DNA of 64,000 bases from DASUBV01 sp036501025 (GTDB lineage: Bacteria > Actinomycetota > Actinomycetes > Streptosporangiales > Streptosporangiaceae). The DNA is taken from NCBI GenBank assembly GCA_036501025.1, contig DASYBB010000200.1:181252-245251 (forward strand), in the 5' to 3' direction. The notes under the pieces were generated by a model, which made no database searches, was not told the DNA's origin, and saw nothing but the letters and a program-made list of their open reading frames with translations. The translations under genes were made by a program, and so were the position numbers. This document shows, piece after piece, positions 23,259-31,401 of the stretch. Numbering within the stretch: position 1 is the first letter of the stretch; each line of letters starts with the position of its first letter.

Positions 23259-24902
23259 ATGCGCGCCACGATGATGGATACCCCGCTGACCATTGCCACG
23301 ATCCTGAGCTACGGGTCCACGGCCTACGCCGGCCGTGAGGTCATCACAGCGACGCCGGACGGCGTCCGGCGGCGGACCTACGGCGAGCTCGGCGCCCGGG
23401 CGGCCCGCCTGGCCGGCGCGCTGCGCAGCCTCGGCGTCGACGGTGACCAGCGCGTCGCCACGCTGATGTGGAACAACGCCGAGCACCTGGAGGCCTACCT
23501 GGCCATCCCGTCCATGGGCGCCGTGCTGCACACCCTGAACCTGCGGCTGGAGCCGGAGATCATCGGCTACATCGCCGAGCACGCGGGTGACGAGGTCGTC
23601 ATCGTGGACGCCACGCTGGTCACGCTGCTGGCCAGCGTCCTCCCGCATGCCCCGTCGATCCGGCACATCATCGTCAGCACCCCGGAGCCCGGAACGGAGT
23701 GCCCCGACCTGCCGAAGCTCAGCGCCGACGGCCGCCAGGTGCACGACTACGAGCAGCTGCTCGCGGGCCAGACCGACGGCTTCGAGTGGCCCGAGCTCGA
23801 CGAGCGGTCGGCGGCGGCCATGTGCTACACCAGCGGCACGACCGGCCGCCCGAAGGGCGTCGTCTACAGCCACCGGTCCATGCACCTGCACTCGATGGCC
23901 GTCGCGATGGGCAATGTCTTCGCGCTGTCCGACCGGGACCGGGTGCTCCCGGTCGTGCCGATGTTCCATGCCAACGCCTGGGGGCTGCCGTACGCGGCCG
24001 TCATGGCGGGCGCGGACATGATCATGCCGGACCGGTTCCTGCAGCCCGCGCCGCTGGCGGCCCTGATCGAGGCCGAGCGCCCGACGCTGGCCGGCGCCGT
24101 GCCGACGATCTGGAACGGGCTGCTGCAGCACGTCCGCGCGCACGGCGGTGACCTGTCCTCGCTCCGGCTGGTGCCCTGCGGCGGCTCCGCCGTGCCGCAC
24201 GCGCTGCTGGAGAACTTCGAGAAGGAGGCCGGCGTCACCATCATCCAGGCCTGGGGGATGACCGAGACGTCGCCGCTGGGCAGCGTCGCCCGGCCGCCCG
24301 CCGGCCTGCCCGAGGAGGAGGCGTGGCGCTACCGGGACACGCAGGGCCGGCTGATCTGCCAGGTCGAGGGGCGCCTGGTCGGCGAGGCGGGCAGCGTGCT
24401 GCCCAAGGACGGCGTGGCCGTCGGCGAGGTCGAGGTGCGCGGCCCCTGGGTGACCGGCTCGTACTACAAGGACGACGACCCGGAGAAGTTCCGCGACGGC
24501 TGGCTGCGGACGGGCGACGTCGGCACGATCGACCCGGACGGCTACGTCATCCTGACCGACCGGGCCAAGGACGTGATCAAGTCCGGCGGCGAGTGGATCT
24601 CGTCCATGGAGCTGGAGAACGCTCTCATGGCCCATCCGCAGGTGACGGAGGCGGCCGTCATCGGGGTCCCCGACGAGCGCTGGGGCGAGCGCCCGCTGGC
24701 CGGGATCGTGCTGGCCGCCGGCGGCACGGCGACCGCCGCCGAGCTGCGGGCGTTCCTGGCCGAGCGGGTCCCGCGCTGGCAGCTGCCCGAGCGGTGGTCG
24801 TTCATCACGGAGGTGCCCAAGACCAGCGTCGGGAAGTTCGCCAAGACCGTGATGCGCGACGCCTACGCCCGCGGCGACTACGAGGTCATCGAGGCGCGCT
24901 GA
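23259..24902 (+). CDS. long-chain fatty acid--CoA ligase (AMP-forming)
   Basis: 547 residues, ATG 23259 after CAGGAGG. AMP-binding motif MCYTSGTTGRPKGV (A3), GWGMTETSPLG-type A5 (QAWGMTETSPLGS), WLRTGDVGTID (A7/A8) and the A10 lysine in PKTSVGKFAKTV are all present. It activates a fatty or other carboxylic acid to its CoA ester. The chain-length preference cannot be read from sequence. It is a single gene followed by a tRNA. Confidence 0.92.
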   Translation: MRATMMDTPLTIATILSYGSTAYAGREVITATPDGVRRRTYGELGARAARLAGALRSLGVDGDQRVATLMWNNAEHLEAYLAIPSMGAVLHTLNLRLEPEIIGYIAEHAGDEVVIVDATLVTLLASVLPHAPSIRHIIVSTPEPGTECPDLPKLSADGRQVHDYEQLLAGQTDGFEWPELDERSAAAMCYTSGTTGRPKGVVYSHRSMHLHSMAVAMGNVFALSDRDRVLPVVPMFHANAWGLPYAAVMAGADMIMPDRFLQPAPLAALIEAERPTLAGAVPTIWNGLLQHVRAHGGDLSSLRLVPCGGSAVPHALLENFEKEAGVTIIQAWGMTETSPLGSVARPPAGLPEEEAWRYRDTQGRLICQVEGRLVGEAGSVLPKDGVAVGEVEVRGPWVTGSYYKDDDPEKFRDGWLRTGDVGTIDPDGYVILTDRAKDVIKSGGEWISSMELENALMAHPQVTEAAVIGVPDERWGERPLAGIVLAAGGTATAAELRAFLAERVPRWQLPERWSFITEVPKTSVGKFAKTVMRDAYARGDYEVIEAR

Positions 24903-24983
24903 TCCCGGCCGGGCTGTTTGGCGACCGCTTTGCCGAGGCTCCCGCCGTACCGGTACCCTAGGCGGCGACCCTGTTGGGTCACT

Positions 24984-25073
24984 GGAGGCTTCGCCTAGTC
25001 CGGTCTATGGCGCCGCACTGCTAATGCGGTTTGGGTCAACAGCCCATCCGGGGTTCAAATCCCCGAGCCTCCG
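24984..25073 (+). tRNA. tRNA-Ser (anticodon GCU)
   Basis: Acceptor GGAGGCT pairs with AGCCTCC, discriminator G followed by an encoded CCA (25074-25076). The loop CTGCTAA gives anticodon GCT. It has a long variable arm and T-loop TTCAAAT. Confidence 0.93.
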
Positions 25074-25112
25074 CCACTGTGCAGCGGCGCCACACGCGCA
25101 CGTGCGTGCGGC

Positions 25113-25137
25113 GGCCCCGGGTGTAACCCCCGGGGCC
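25113..25137 (+). terminator. hairpin after tRNA-Ser(GCU)
   Basis: GGCCCCGGG and CCCGGGGCC form a perfect 9-bp stem with loop TGTAACC, 37 bp after the tRNA CCA end. No clear T-run follows. Confidence 0.55.
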
Positions 25138-25193
25138 TGGCCAGCCGATACCACAAGTAGTAGTTGCATGATTACCTCTTGGAGGAGATCCAA

Positions 25194-25478
25194 GTGGAGC
25201 ACTGTCCCCGCCCGCCGGGCCGAGGCGCGGCGCTGCCGCGATGCGGGCGGTCCGTACGACGGCCCGGACGGGATCGCGTCCGGGCCGCCGGCGTCGCCGA
25301 GATCAGGGTCGGAGACCTGATCACCGCGGCCAGCGGCCGGCTGCCCGTCGTGGCCATCGTCCGGCGCATCGGCACCGTCCCCGGCGGGCGGGTGCTGTAC
25401 CTGGAGGTGCCCGGCCTGCCGCAGTTCTCCTGGCCGGTCGAGTACGCCGAGACGGAGTGCGTCGAGCGGCACTCCTGA
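25194..25478 (+). CDS. small conserved protein, paralogue of the protein at 10641
   Basis: 94 residues from GTG 25194, chosen because GGAGGAG lies 6 bases upstream. The first ~38 residues are Arg/Pro-rich and low in order. The rest (RVGDLITAASGRLPVVAIV, then RVLYLEVPGLPQ, ending VERHS) is a beta-strand-rich unit aligned with the protein at 10641-10847. Function unknown. The family appears to be a single small beta domain with variable N-termini. Confidence 0.6.
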   Translation: MEHCPRPPGRGAALPRCGRSVRRPGRDRVRAAGVAEIRVGDLITAASGRLPVVAIVRRIGTVPGGRVLYLEVPGLPQFSWPVEYAETECVERHS

Positions 25479-25650
25479 GGCGGCCTGGCCGCCCGCTCTC
25501 AGCTGGCCAGGGCGGCGGCTGATTCAGGCCGGGGGAATGCCCACTCGACTCGTGGCTGCCGGTGAAGGTGAGCTGCAGGGCAGCTCTTGGTCATGCTGAG
25601 CTCTAGGTAGCGCGCTCAATACGCAGCGCGCACTGGGGGAGCGGGCCGGC

Positions 25651-26193
25651 CTAGAGCTCGTCGGGCGCGCTGCCCGCCTCTTCCAGGCCGGAGGGGAAGA
25701 GCATCCCGCATACGAGTAGGTAAAGCTGCTCCGGGTACGGAATGTAGGGAACGTGGTCCAAAGCCTGGTTCTGCCCGGCCGATTCCACGATGAGCTCGCC
25801 GTAACCCAGAATGCGGCCGCCGAAGGAGCGCTGGAAGCTCATGTCCGTGACCTTTGACAGGGGCATCATTGCCACCTTGCGGGTCAGCAGGCCCGTGGTT
25901 AGCAGCAGCCTCTCCGTGGTAATCACGAAGTAATCCACAGCCCAGTTGATGGCCTTCCAGATCAGCCGCACCAGAAGGACGGCCCAGGCGATCCAGATGA
26001 TGGCCAGCACCACGTGGTTGCCGCGCACCACCGTGGCACTCAGCAGGCCGGCCACGAGCAGCCCGGCCAGGGCCTGCCCGCCGACGCCGAGCAGCACGGC
26101 GGGGTGCATCCGGACCGTGGCCATCTGCCGCTCGTTGGGCAGCAGGTACCGGCTGACCGCGACGGGCCCGCGCGCGACCGACGACTGGGTCAT
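25651..26193 (-). CDS. PH-domain (bPH2/DUF304) membrane protein
   Basis: 180 residues. Two membrane helices (VGGQALAGLLVAGLLSATVV and VLAIIWIAWAVLLVRLIWKA) precede a bacterial PH domain beginning VDYFVITTERLLLTTGLLTR and including MMPLSKVTDMSFQRSFGGRI and GELIVESAG. These YdbT/YdbS-like proteins are membrane-anchored with unknown ligands. ATG 26193 is one base from the stop of a 50-residue membrane protein, so the two are co-translated. Confidence 0.85.
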   Translation of the reverse strand: MTQSSVARGPVAVSRYLLPNERQMATVRMHPAVLLGVGGQALAGLLVAGLLSATVVRGNHVVLAIIWIAWAVLLVRLIWKAINWAVDYFVITTERLLLTTGLLTRKVAMMPLSKVTDMSFQRSFGGRILGYGELIVESAGQNQALDHVPYIPYPEQLYLLVCGMLFPSGLEEAGSAPDEL

Positions 26194-26194
26194 G

Positions 26195-26347
26195 CTAGAG
26201 GGAGTTCACGAAGCCGGACAGTGACTGGCCGACCGACTTGAGGCCGTTAAAAGCGCTGTGGACCACGTTCGCCGCCCCGCCTGGATTAGAGACCAGGTAG
26301 TAAATGACGAAAATGACGATACCCCACGTGATGACCTTCTTGAGCAC
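26195..26347 (-). CDS. 50-residue membrane microprotein
   Basis: Starts at GTG 26347, eight bases after a strong AGGAGG. The sequence begins MLKKVITWGIVIFVIYYLVS, giving one membrane helix, then an amphipathic segment with VVHSAFNGLKSVGQSLSGF. Stop TAG and the next ATG (PH-domain gene) are one base apart. The tight coupling suggests that the two proteins act together in the membrane. Confidence 0.7.
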   Translation of the reverse strand: MLKKVITWGIVIFVIYYLVSNPGGAANVVHSAFNGLKSVGQSLSGFVNSL

Positions 26348-26745
26348 CGCGATCACCTCCTAGGAGCGCTCGCCGCCCCGGCCGTTACTCTTAGTATGCA
26401 ATGAAACCCAGAGCGCTGCTGGGCACAGCATAGCTCAGGGGAGATTATGAACCAATGTCCGGGCAACCGAAAAGAACACCTTACGGGATCGCCGGGCGGC
26501 CAGCCGTCGCGGCACGGGGATTGGCGGACTCCGGTCAGATCGGCGCCGGAGCGCCCTCGACCGGGCCAAACTAGCACCCATGACCCGAATATGCCCGGCC
26601 CGGTGCCGGGATATGCCTGCCGCCACCCCCTCGTTGCCCCGGTCACGCAGCGCCGGCGCGCCGGCCGCCCCGGCCCGGCCCCGGTGATCGGGGCACGCAG
26701 GACAGGAGAATCTGACACCATTCCTTCCTGAAGCCGGCCCGTGGG
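26348..26745. other. 398-bp intergenic region, no confident gene
   Basis: Divergent promoter region between the microprotein and the tRNA-deaminase partner gene. A plus-strand frame of 94 codons (26447-26731) has a GGGGAG ribosome-binding site, but its sequence is Pro/Arg/Gly low complexity without coding-like third-position bias. I do not call it a gene. Confidence 0.5.
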
Positions 26746-27246
26746 GTGACGATGACCGAACTGACCAGCAGTGACTTCTGCGTCGTGGTCTACCGAGACG
26801 ACGACGTCTGGGAAGTTGAGCTGCTGCCTGCTGCTCTCACGGAGGACCTGGACGGGCTGATCGCGGCCTTGCGCCAGCGGCCCGGCATCGGCGGGACGAT
26901 CGGCCTGGCCGCTGTCGGCGATGACTTCTTCGTGGCCCTGCGGATGGCCGGCACCCAGGTGTCGGTCTTCCTCTCCGACCTGACCGCCTCCGTCGACTGG
27001 CCGCTGGCCTGGCAGGTACTGGACTACCTGGACATTCCGGTACCCGAGGACGAGGACCTCGACCAGGTCCTGCCGGCCGGGGACATGTCGATCTTCGCCG
27101 ACCTGGGCGTGGACGAGATGGAGCTCGGTGCGCTCTCGGGCGACCTGGACCTGTTCCCGGATGAGGTGCTGGCCAGCATCGCCCGGCGGCTCGGCTTCGG
27201 CCCCGCCCTCGAGCGCGCGCTGGACGCGGCGGCGCTGGGCGCCTGA
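26746..27246 (+). CDS. tRNA adenosine deaminase-associated protein
   Basis: 166 residues. It matches the actinobacterial family always found just before tadA: FCVVVYRDDDVWEVELLP at the start, an acidic middle (VPEDEDLDQVLPAGDMSIFA), and FPDEVLASIARRLGFG near the end. The start is GTG 26746 or ATG 26752. It lies 7 bp from tadA and is likely co-translated. Its biochemical role is not known. Confidence 0.88.
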   Translation: MTMTELTSSDFCVVVYRDDDVWEVELLPAALTEDLDGLIAALRQRPGIGGTIGLAAVGDDFFVALRMAGTQVSVFLSDLTASVDWPLAWQVLDYLDIPVPEDEDLDQVLPAGDMSIFADLGVDEMELGALSGDLDLFPDEVLASIARRLGFGPALERALDAAALGA

Positions 27247-27253
27247 ACCGCCC

Positions 27254-27739
27254 GTGACGGGCTACCGGGCGCAGTTCGAGGCGCCCATGCGGCTGGCCCT
27301 GGCGCAGGCCCGCGAGGCCGGGCCGGACGTGCCGGTCGGCGCGGTCGTCCTGGACCCGGACGGCCAGGTCGCGGGCCAGGGCCGCAACCGCCGCGAGGCG
27401 GACGGGGACCCGACCGCCCACGCCGAGATCGTGGCGCTGCGCGAGGCGGCCCGGGCGCGCGGCGGCTGGCGGCTGGACGGCTGCACGCTGGTCGTGACGC
27501 TGGAGCCGTGCACCATGTGCGCGGGCGCGGTGCTGAACGCGCGGATCGCCCGCCTGGTCTACGGGGCCGCCGACGAGCGCGCCGGCGCGGCCGGGTCCCG
27601 GTGGGACCTGCTGCACGACCGCCGGCTCGGGCCGCCGGTGGAGGTGATCTCGGGTGTCCTGGCCGCGGACTGCGCGGCGCCGCTGCGCGAGTTCTTCGGG
27701 AAACTGCGGGGGGACGCCGCCGACCCGGGCCGGCCCTGA
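27254..27739 (+). CDS. tadA: tRNA adenosine(34) deaminase
   Basis: 161 residues from GTG 27254. Zinc and catalytic motifs are HAEI (HAEIVALREA) and PCTMC (LEPCTMCAGA). It converts A34 to inosine in tRNA-Arg(ACG). It follows its associated-protein gene and precedes tRNA-Ser(CGA) by 20 bp. Length and motifs are normal for the family. Confidence 0.92.
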   Translation: MTGYRAQFEAPMRLALAQAREAGPDVPVGAVVLDPDGQVAGQGRNRREADGDPTAHAEIVALREAARARGGWRLDGCTLVVTLEPCTMCAGAVLNARIARLVYGAADERAGAAGSRWDLLHDRRLGPPVEVISGVLAADCAAPLREFFGKLRGDAADPGRP

Positions 27740-27759
27740 TGTCGGGTAGGATCTTCCGC

Positions 27760-27846
27760 GGTGGAGTCGCCTAGTGGCCGAGGGCGCACGCCTCGAAAGC
27801 GTGTGAAGGGGCAACCCTTCCGTGGGTTCAAATCCCACCTCCACCG
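27760..27846 (+). tRNA. tRNA-Ser (anticodon CGA)
   Basis: 87 bases with encoded CCA (27847-27849). Acceptor GGTGGAG pairs with CTCCACC, the loop CTCGAAA gives CGA, it has a long variable arm, and the T-loop is TTCAAAT. Confidence 0.93.
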
Positions 27847-27967
27847 CCAGCACGGCCGCCCGCGGTTCAGTCGGCTCCGTCCGAGGCCGGGCCGCCCTCG
27901 GGCCGGGCCGACGGGGAGGCCGCCGGCAAACTCCGTGACCACGGCCGTTGCCGGAATCGAGTCGTGG

Positions 27968-28222
27968 TCACGGGACCCGCCGCAGGGTCGTCATGCGGTT
28001 GAAGCGCACCGTCCGGAGGATGGCCGGGCAGGCGGCCTTCACCTCGGCGGGGTCGGTGTAGACCTGACCGCGGAACGGCGCTTCCCAGACAGCGTCCGGC
28101 CCGTAGAGCGCGATCGCCTTGTCGACATCGTCGGGGTTCTCGTCGTGGAAATGCGCCTCGACGACGCGCAGATTGTGCTCGGTCAGCTGGTCGCGGGTCA
28201 GCCCGGAGACGTCAAGGCCGGT
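27968..28222 (-). pseudogene. NTF2/SnoaL-like protein remnant
   Basis: The minus-strand reading TGLDVSGLTRDQLTEHNLRV, then EAHFHDENPDDVDKAIALYG and DAVWEAPFRGQVYTDPAEVK, is an NTF2-like fold of the SnoaL type. A TGA lies immediately before the first codon, so the start is lost, and the frame ends at RRVP with a TGA, cutting off the last third of the fold. It is a broken gene. Confidence 0.55.
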
Positions 28223-28232
28223 TCATGCCCGG

Positions 28233-28526
28233 CTACTCCAGCTCGAGGACCCGGACGTGCAGCACGGACCGCTGCTGCAGCGCCGCCCGCAGCGCGCGGT
28301 GCAGGCCGTCCTCCAGGTACAGCTCGCCCTGCCACCGGATCACGTGCGGGAACAGGTCGCCGTAGAACGTCGAGTCGGTGGCCAGGACGCTGTGCAGGTC
28401 AAGCACATTCTTCGTGGTGATCAGCTCGTCCAGCCGAACCGGGCGTGGTGGTATCTCCGCCCATTCACGGGAGGTCCGGGCGTGATCGGGATAGGGCCGC
28501 CCTTCCCCGACCTGCTTGAATACCAC
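28233..28526 (-). CDS. 97-residue conserved actinobacterial protein
   Basis: MVFKQVGEGRPYPDHARTSR opens the protein, followed by PPRPVRLDELITTKNVLDLH and YLEDGLHRALRAALQQR. The last segment is reminiscent of the DG-HR motif of ParB/sulfiredoxin-like folds, but that is only a resemblance. Proteins of this length and opening are widely conserved in actinomycetes and of uncertain function. Start ATG 28526; it seems to be a single gene. Confidence 0.7.
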   Translation of the reverse strand: MVFKQVGEGRPYPDHARTSREWAEIPPRPVRLDELITTKNVLDLHSVLATDSTFYGDLFPHVIRWQGELYLEDGLHRALRAALQQRSVLHVRVLELE

Positions 28527-28582
28527 ACGCCGAGTCTAGGTGAGCACGGCGGTTACTACCCCTTTATATTCACGCGCCGCGG

Positions 28583-29077
28583 CTACTGCGCGCTGAGCAG
28601 GACGCCCACCATGACGGCGGGCTGATCCGACCGGTTCTGCCAGTCATGCGGGACGCCGGGCTGCTGCACGACAGAATCGCCCGGCCGCAGCGTCACCTCG
28701 GCTTCCCCGACAACCAGCGTCACCTCGCCGCGCAGGATCGTGACGTAGTCGAGCGTCTCGGTGGCGTGGGCCTCCTGGAACCCGGCGTGCTCAGCCTCGA
28801 GCCCGCTGTCCTCCGGGGCGCTGTCGTCTGCGGCGCTGTCGTCGGCGTCCTCGCCGGGCGCGAGCTCGACGATCCGGAAGCACGCGCCGCCCGGCGGCGG
28901 CTCCAGCGCCCAGTCCCCGGCCGACGCATCCTGCGGCGCCGCCGTGATCGGGCCGCGCGGCGATACCCACAGCTCGGTCGTGGTGTACCGGCCGGCGTGG
29001 ATGACCGTGGGCGGCTCGCCACTGGCGATGATGGCCGGATTGCCGTTCTCGTCATAGCCGGTGACGACGCGGTTCAT
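28583..29077 (-). CDS. cupin-domain protein
   Basis: 164 residues from ATG 29077 (GGGGGAGAG upstream). The C-terminal ~65 residues form a cupin barrel: motif 1 spans HATETLDYVTILRGEV and motif 2 is PGDSVVQQPGVPHDWQN. The N-terminal part (RYTTTELWVSPRGP) belongs to a cupin subtype in which an aldehyde- or acid-binding small-molecule role is common. Metal ligands are partly preserved (one His in motif 2). The substrate is unknown. Confidence 0.82.
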   Translation of the reverse strand: MNRVVTGYDENGNPAIIASGEPPTVIHAGRYTTTELWVSPRGPITAAPQDASAGDWALEPPPGGACFRIVELAPGEDADDSAADDSAPEDSGLEAEHAGFQEAHATETLDYVTILRGEVTLVVGEAEVTLRPGDSVVQQPGVPHDWQNRSDQPAVMVGVLLSAQ

Positions 29078-29114
29078 GATCTCTCCCCCGGTTGGCGCGA
29101 TGGTGCTCAGCCCG

Positions 29115-29729
29115 TCAGCAGCCGTCGTAGTTGGTCCAGTTCGATGCGCCGCCCGCGGCGATGGCGTTGTCGAAGATCTGGTCCTGGTAGGCCGGGCCCG
29201 CCACGCCGTACTCAGCGGCCGAGCCGCCGTAGTGCTCCCAGGTGCCCTCCTGGAACTGATAGGCGCCCCCGCCGTTGCCTGGTCCCCAGGCGTAGCTGCC
29301 GCCCTCTTCGGCCTTGCGGATGCATTCCCCGAGCGGTGAGTGAGCGGCGTCCCCGCCACCGGTCGACGGCGGCGGCTGGCTCGTGCCCGACCCCGCGCCC
29401 GCGCTGGGGGTCGGCGTCGGCGTCGGCGACGATGATGCCTGCAGGGCCTGCTGCTGCTGCAGCGGCGCGGGGTGCTTGCGGTGGGCCGCGATCGCGGCCT
29501 GCTGGAGCAGGCGGTCATCCAGGGCCGCGGCGGCACCGCGGACGCCGGCTCCCGCCCGCGCGGATGCCGAGGCCTGCGGCGCGGCGGAGCCGCCCTGCAG
29601 GGAAATAAAGACCGCAGCCACGCCGGCGAGCGTGGCTGCGGCAAGTCCCAGTGCCCAGCGCCTGGTAGCGGGTTTCCCGAACCTCGTAGCGGTGGCTTTA
29701 CGCCGACCATGACGGGGTGCTGCGGGCAT
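29115..29729 (-). CDS. secreted transglycosylase-like (Rpf-type) protein
   Basis: 204 residues from ATG 29729. A basic N-terminus and a hydrophobic helix (WALGLAAATLAGVAAVFISL) form a signal peptide. A Ser/Thr/Pro linker follows, then a lysozyme-like domain of about 70 residues: CIRKAEEGGSYAWGPGNGGG, AYQFQEGTWEHYGG, ending in Cys. The Glu in RKAEEGG is in the catalytic position of resuscitation-promoting-factor-type enzymes that cleave peptidoglycan. Cysteines at both domain ends would form a disulfide. I saw no c-di-AMP riboswitch motif upstream. Confidence 0.82.
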   Translation of the reverse strand: MPAAPRHGRRKATATRFGKPATRRWALGLAAATLAGVAAVFISLQGGSAAPQASASARAGAGVRGAAAALDDRLLQQAAIAAHRKHPAPLQQQQALQASSSPTPTPTPSAGAGSGTSQPPPSTGGGDAAHSPLGECIRKAEEGGSYAWGPGNGGGAYQFQEGTWEHYGGSAAEYGVAGPAYQDQIFDNAIAAGGASNWTNYDGC

Positions 29730-30003
29730 TACGCTCCGTTCCGCGCGGCTCCGCGTTCGCCGGCGTGCTGGCACAAGCTGCGTCAGGAGGCACGGCAACG
29801 CCTGTCCACGGGAACCTACTGGAGCCGGCCGGGCCGCGCGGGAAAACGCCGGAAAAGGTGCCCGTGCCGGGCAAGACGTGTGGTAACGGATAGTAGCGGC
29901 TTTCGGCAGCGGAAGCAGGTAGTCCCCTGGCTGCCAGCAGGTCACCGACGAGCCGGCCGGCTCCGTCACTGATCTCGATGATGACGAAACGCTTGCCGCC
30001 CAC
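29698..30003 (-). CDS. possible small upstream ORF before the transglycosylase gene
   Basis: GTG 30003 has a strong GAAGGAG nine bases upstream. The first ~35 codons (MGGKRFVIIEISDGAGRLVG then DLLAARGLPASAAESRYY) look coding, but the remainder loses codon bias and overlaps the transglycosylase start by 32 bp. It could be a truncated gene or a translated leader that influences expression of the next gene. Confidence 0.3.
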   Translation of the reverse strand: MGGKRFVIIEISDGAGRLVGDLLAARGLPASAAESRYYPLPHVLPGTGTFSGVFPRGPAGSSRFPWTGVAVPPDAACASTPANAEPRGTERNARSTPSWSA

Positions 30004-30082
30004 GCCCGGCTCCTTCGCCCGGACGGCAGCTGGACGGCCGGAGGCTGACAGCGGTCCTGCCGGCCGGTGTCGTACCCAGGGC

Positions 30083-31315
30083 TCAGCCGATTCGGCCGCC
30101 AGCGTCCCACAGGCCGGGGCTGTGCGCGGCGATGCGGCCGCTGATCCGGGCCAGCGCCTCAGCCGCGGGGCGGGGCTCCAGCCGGCGGCCGTCGCGCAGG
30201 CGCAGCGCCACCTGGCCGCCGCCGGCCTCCCGGGCGCCGATGACCGCCTGGTACGGGACCAGCCGCGCGGTCCGGATGCGCGCGCCCAGGCTGCCCTGCT
30301 CCGGCGCGGAAAGCTGCGCCCGCAGTCCCTGGTCGAGGCCCTGCTGCAGCAGGGCCCCGGCCTCGGGCAACTCGGCGTCGGTGACCGGCAGGACGACCAG
30401 CTGAACCGGGGCGAGCCAGGCGGGAAAGGCGCCGCCGTGCCGCTCGATGAGATGGGCCACGGCCCGCTCCGCGCTGCCCACGATGCTGCGGTGGACCATG
30501 ACCGGCCGGTGCCGGCTCCCGTCCGGGCCGGTGTAGGACAGGCCGAACTGCTCGGGCTGGTAGAAGTCGACCTGGACGGTGGACAGGGTGGACTCCCGGC
30601 CCGCGCTGTCGGTGACCTGCACGTCGATCTTCGGCCCGTAGAACGCGGCCTCCCCGGCCACGGCCTCGTAGTCGAGGCCGGAGCCGTCCAGGACCTCGGT
30701 CAGCAGGGCCGCGGCCTGCTGCCACATGCCCGCGCCGGCCACGTAGTTCCCGTCCGGGCCGGCCAGGGACAGCCGGTACCGGACCGGTCCGATGTCCAGA
30801 TCGCGGTAGGCCCGGCGGATCAGGTCCAGGGCCGCGCGGGCCTCGCCGCCGACCTGGTCCAGGGTGCAGAAGATGTGCGCGTCGTTCAGCTGGATGGACC
30901 GGACCCGGGTCAGCCCGCCGAGGACCCCGGACAGCTCGGCGCGGTACATCCCGCCCAGCTCGGCGATCCGCAGCGGCAGCTCCCGGTAGCTGTGCCCGCG
31001 GGACCGGTAGATCAGCGCGTGATGCGGGCACAGGCTCGGCCGCAGCACGACCTGCTCGCCGCCGAGGTCCATGGGCGGGAACATGTCAGCGCGGTAGTGC
31101 GACCAGTGCCCGGAGATCTCGTACAGCTCCCTCTTGCCCAGCACCGGCGAGTAGACGTGCTGGTACCCGGCCCGGCGCTCGGTGTCCCGGATGTACTCCT
31201 CCAGGGCGTGGCGGACGGCCGCGCCGTCAGGCAGCCAGTACGGCAGGCCCGCGCCGATCAGCGGATCGGTGTCAAACAGGCCCAGCTCGCGGCCGAGCCT
31301 GCGGTGGTCGTGCAC
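30083..31315 (-). CDS. threonyl-tRNA synthetase-like protein lacking TGS and editing domains
   Basis: 410 residues from GTG 31315 (GAGGAG seven bases upstream). It consists of the class II catalytic core plus the anticodon-binding domain only; full bacterial ThrRS is about 640-680 residues with N-terminal TGS and editing domains. Zinc ligands are all kept: Cys in RPSLCPHH, His in LNDAHIFC, His in PVMVHRSIVG. Motif 2 includes GGLTRVRSIQL and motif 3 is IVGSAERAVAHLIE. It should charge tRNA-Thr without proofreading serine. Its leader carries a Thr-codon peptide and a terminator, so threonine starvation would raise its expression. It may be a resistance or backup copy of a housekeeping thrS elsewhere. 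Confidence 0.85.
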   Translation of the reverse strand: MHDHRRLGRELGLFDTDPLIGAGLPYWLPDGAAVRHALEEYIRDTERRAGYQHVYSPVLGKRELYEISGHWSHYRADMFPPMDLGGEQVVLRPSLCPHHALIYRSRGHSYRELPLRIAELGGMYRAELSGVLGGLTRVRSIQLNDAHIFCTLDQVGGEARAALDLIRRAYRDLDIGPVRYRLSLAGPDGNYVAGAGMWQQAAALLTEVLDGSGLDYEAVAGEAAFYGPKIDVQVTDSAGRESTLSTVQVDFYQPEQFGLSYTGPDGSRHRPVMVHRSIVGSAERAVAHLIERHGGAFPAWLAPVQLVVLPVTDAELPEAGALLQQGLDQGLRAQLSAPEQGSLGARIRTARLVPYQAVIGAREAGGGQVALRLRDGRRLEPRPAAEALARISGRIAAHSPGLWDAGGRIG

Positions 31316-31355
31316 GGCGGTCTCCTCGCAGGTAAGAGGCGAGTGACCGCGCAAA

Positions 31356-31383
31356 AAGCCCCGGGGCACTCGCCCCGGGGCTT
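31356..31383 (-). terminator. attenuator terminator of the ThrRS-like gene
   Basis: AAGCCCCGGGGC and GCCCCGGGGCTT form a perfect 12-bp stem with a 4-base loop (GAGT), and the transcript ends in a run of five T. It lies 41 bp upstream of the ThrRS-like start on the same strand, so reading through it is required for expression. Confidence 0.85.
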
Positions 31384-31401
31384 CTCGACTTAAGGCATCA
31401 G

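Noticed and set aside
26447..26731. 94-codon plus-strand frame with a good ribosome-binding site
   Set aside because: Low-complexity Pro/Arg/Gly sequence with weak third-position bias and no family; treated as intergenic.
28646..29608. Long plus-strand frame opposite the cupin and transglycosylase genes
   Set aside because: Arg/Pro/Gly-rich shadow of the minus-strand genes typical of high-GC DNA.
29730..30082. Possible c-di-AMP (ydaO) riboswitch before the Rpf-like gene
   Set aside because: Such riboswitches often precede rpf genes in actinomycetes, but I could not find the conserved GGGGGA and TGGGGTGAAT-like segments here.
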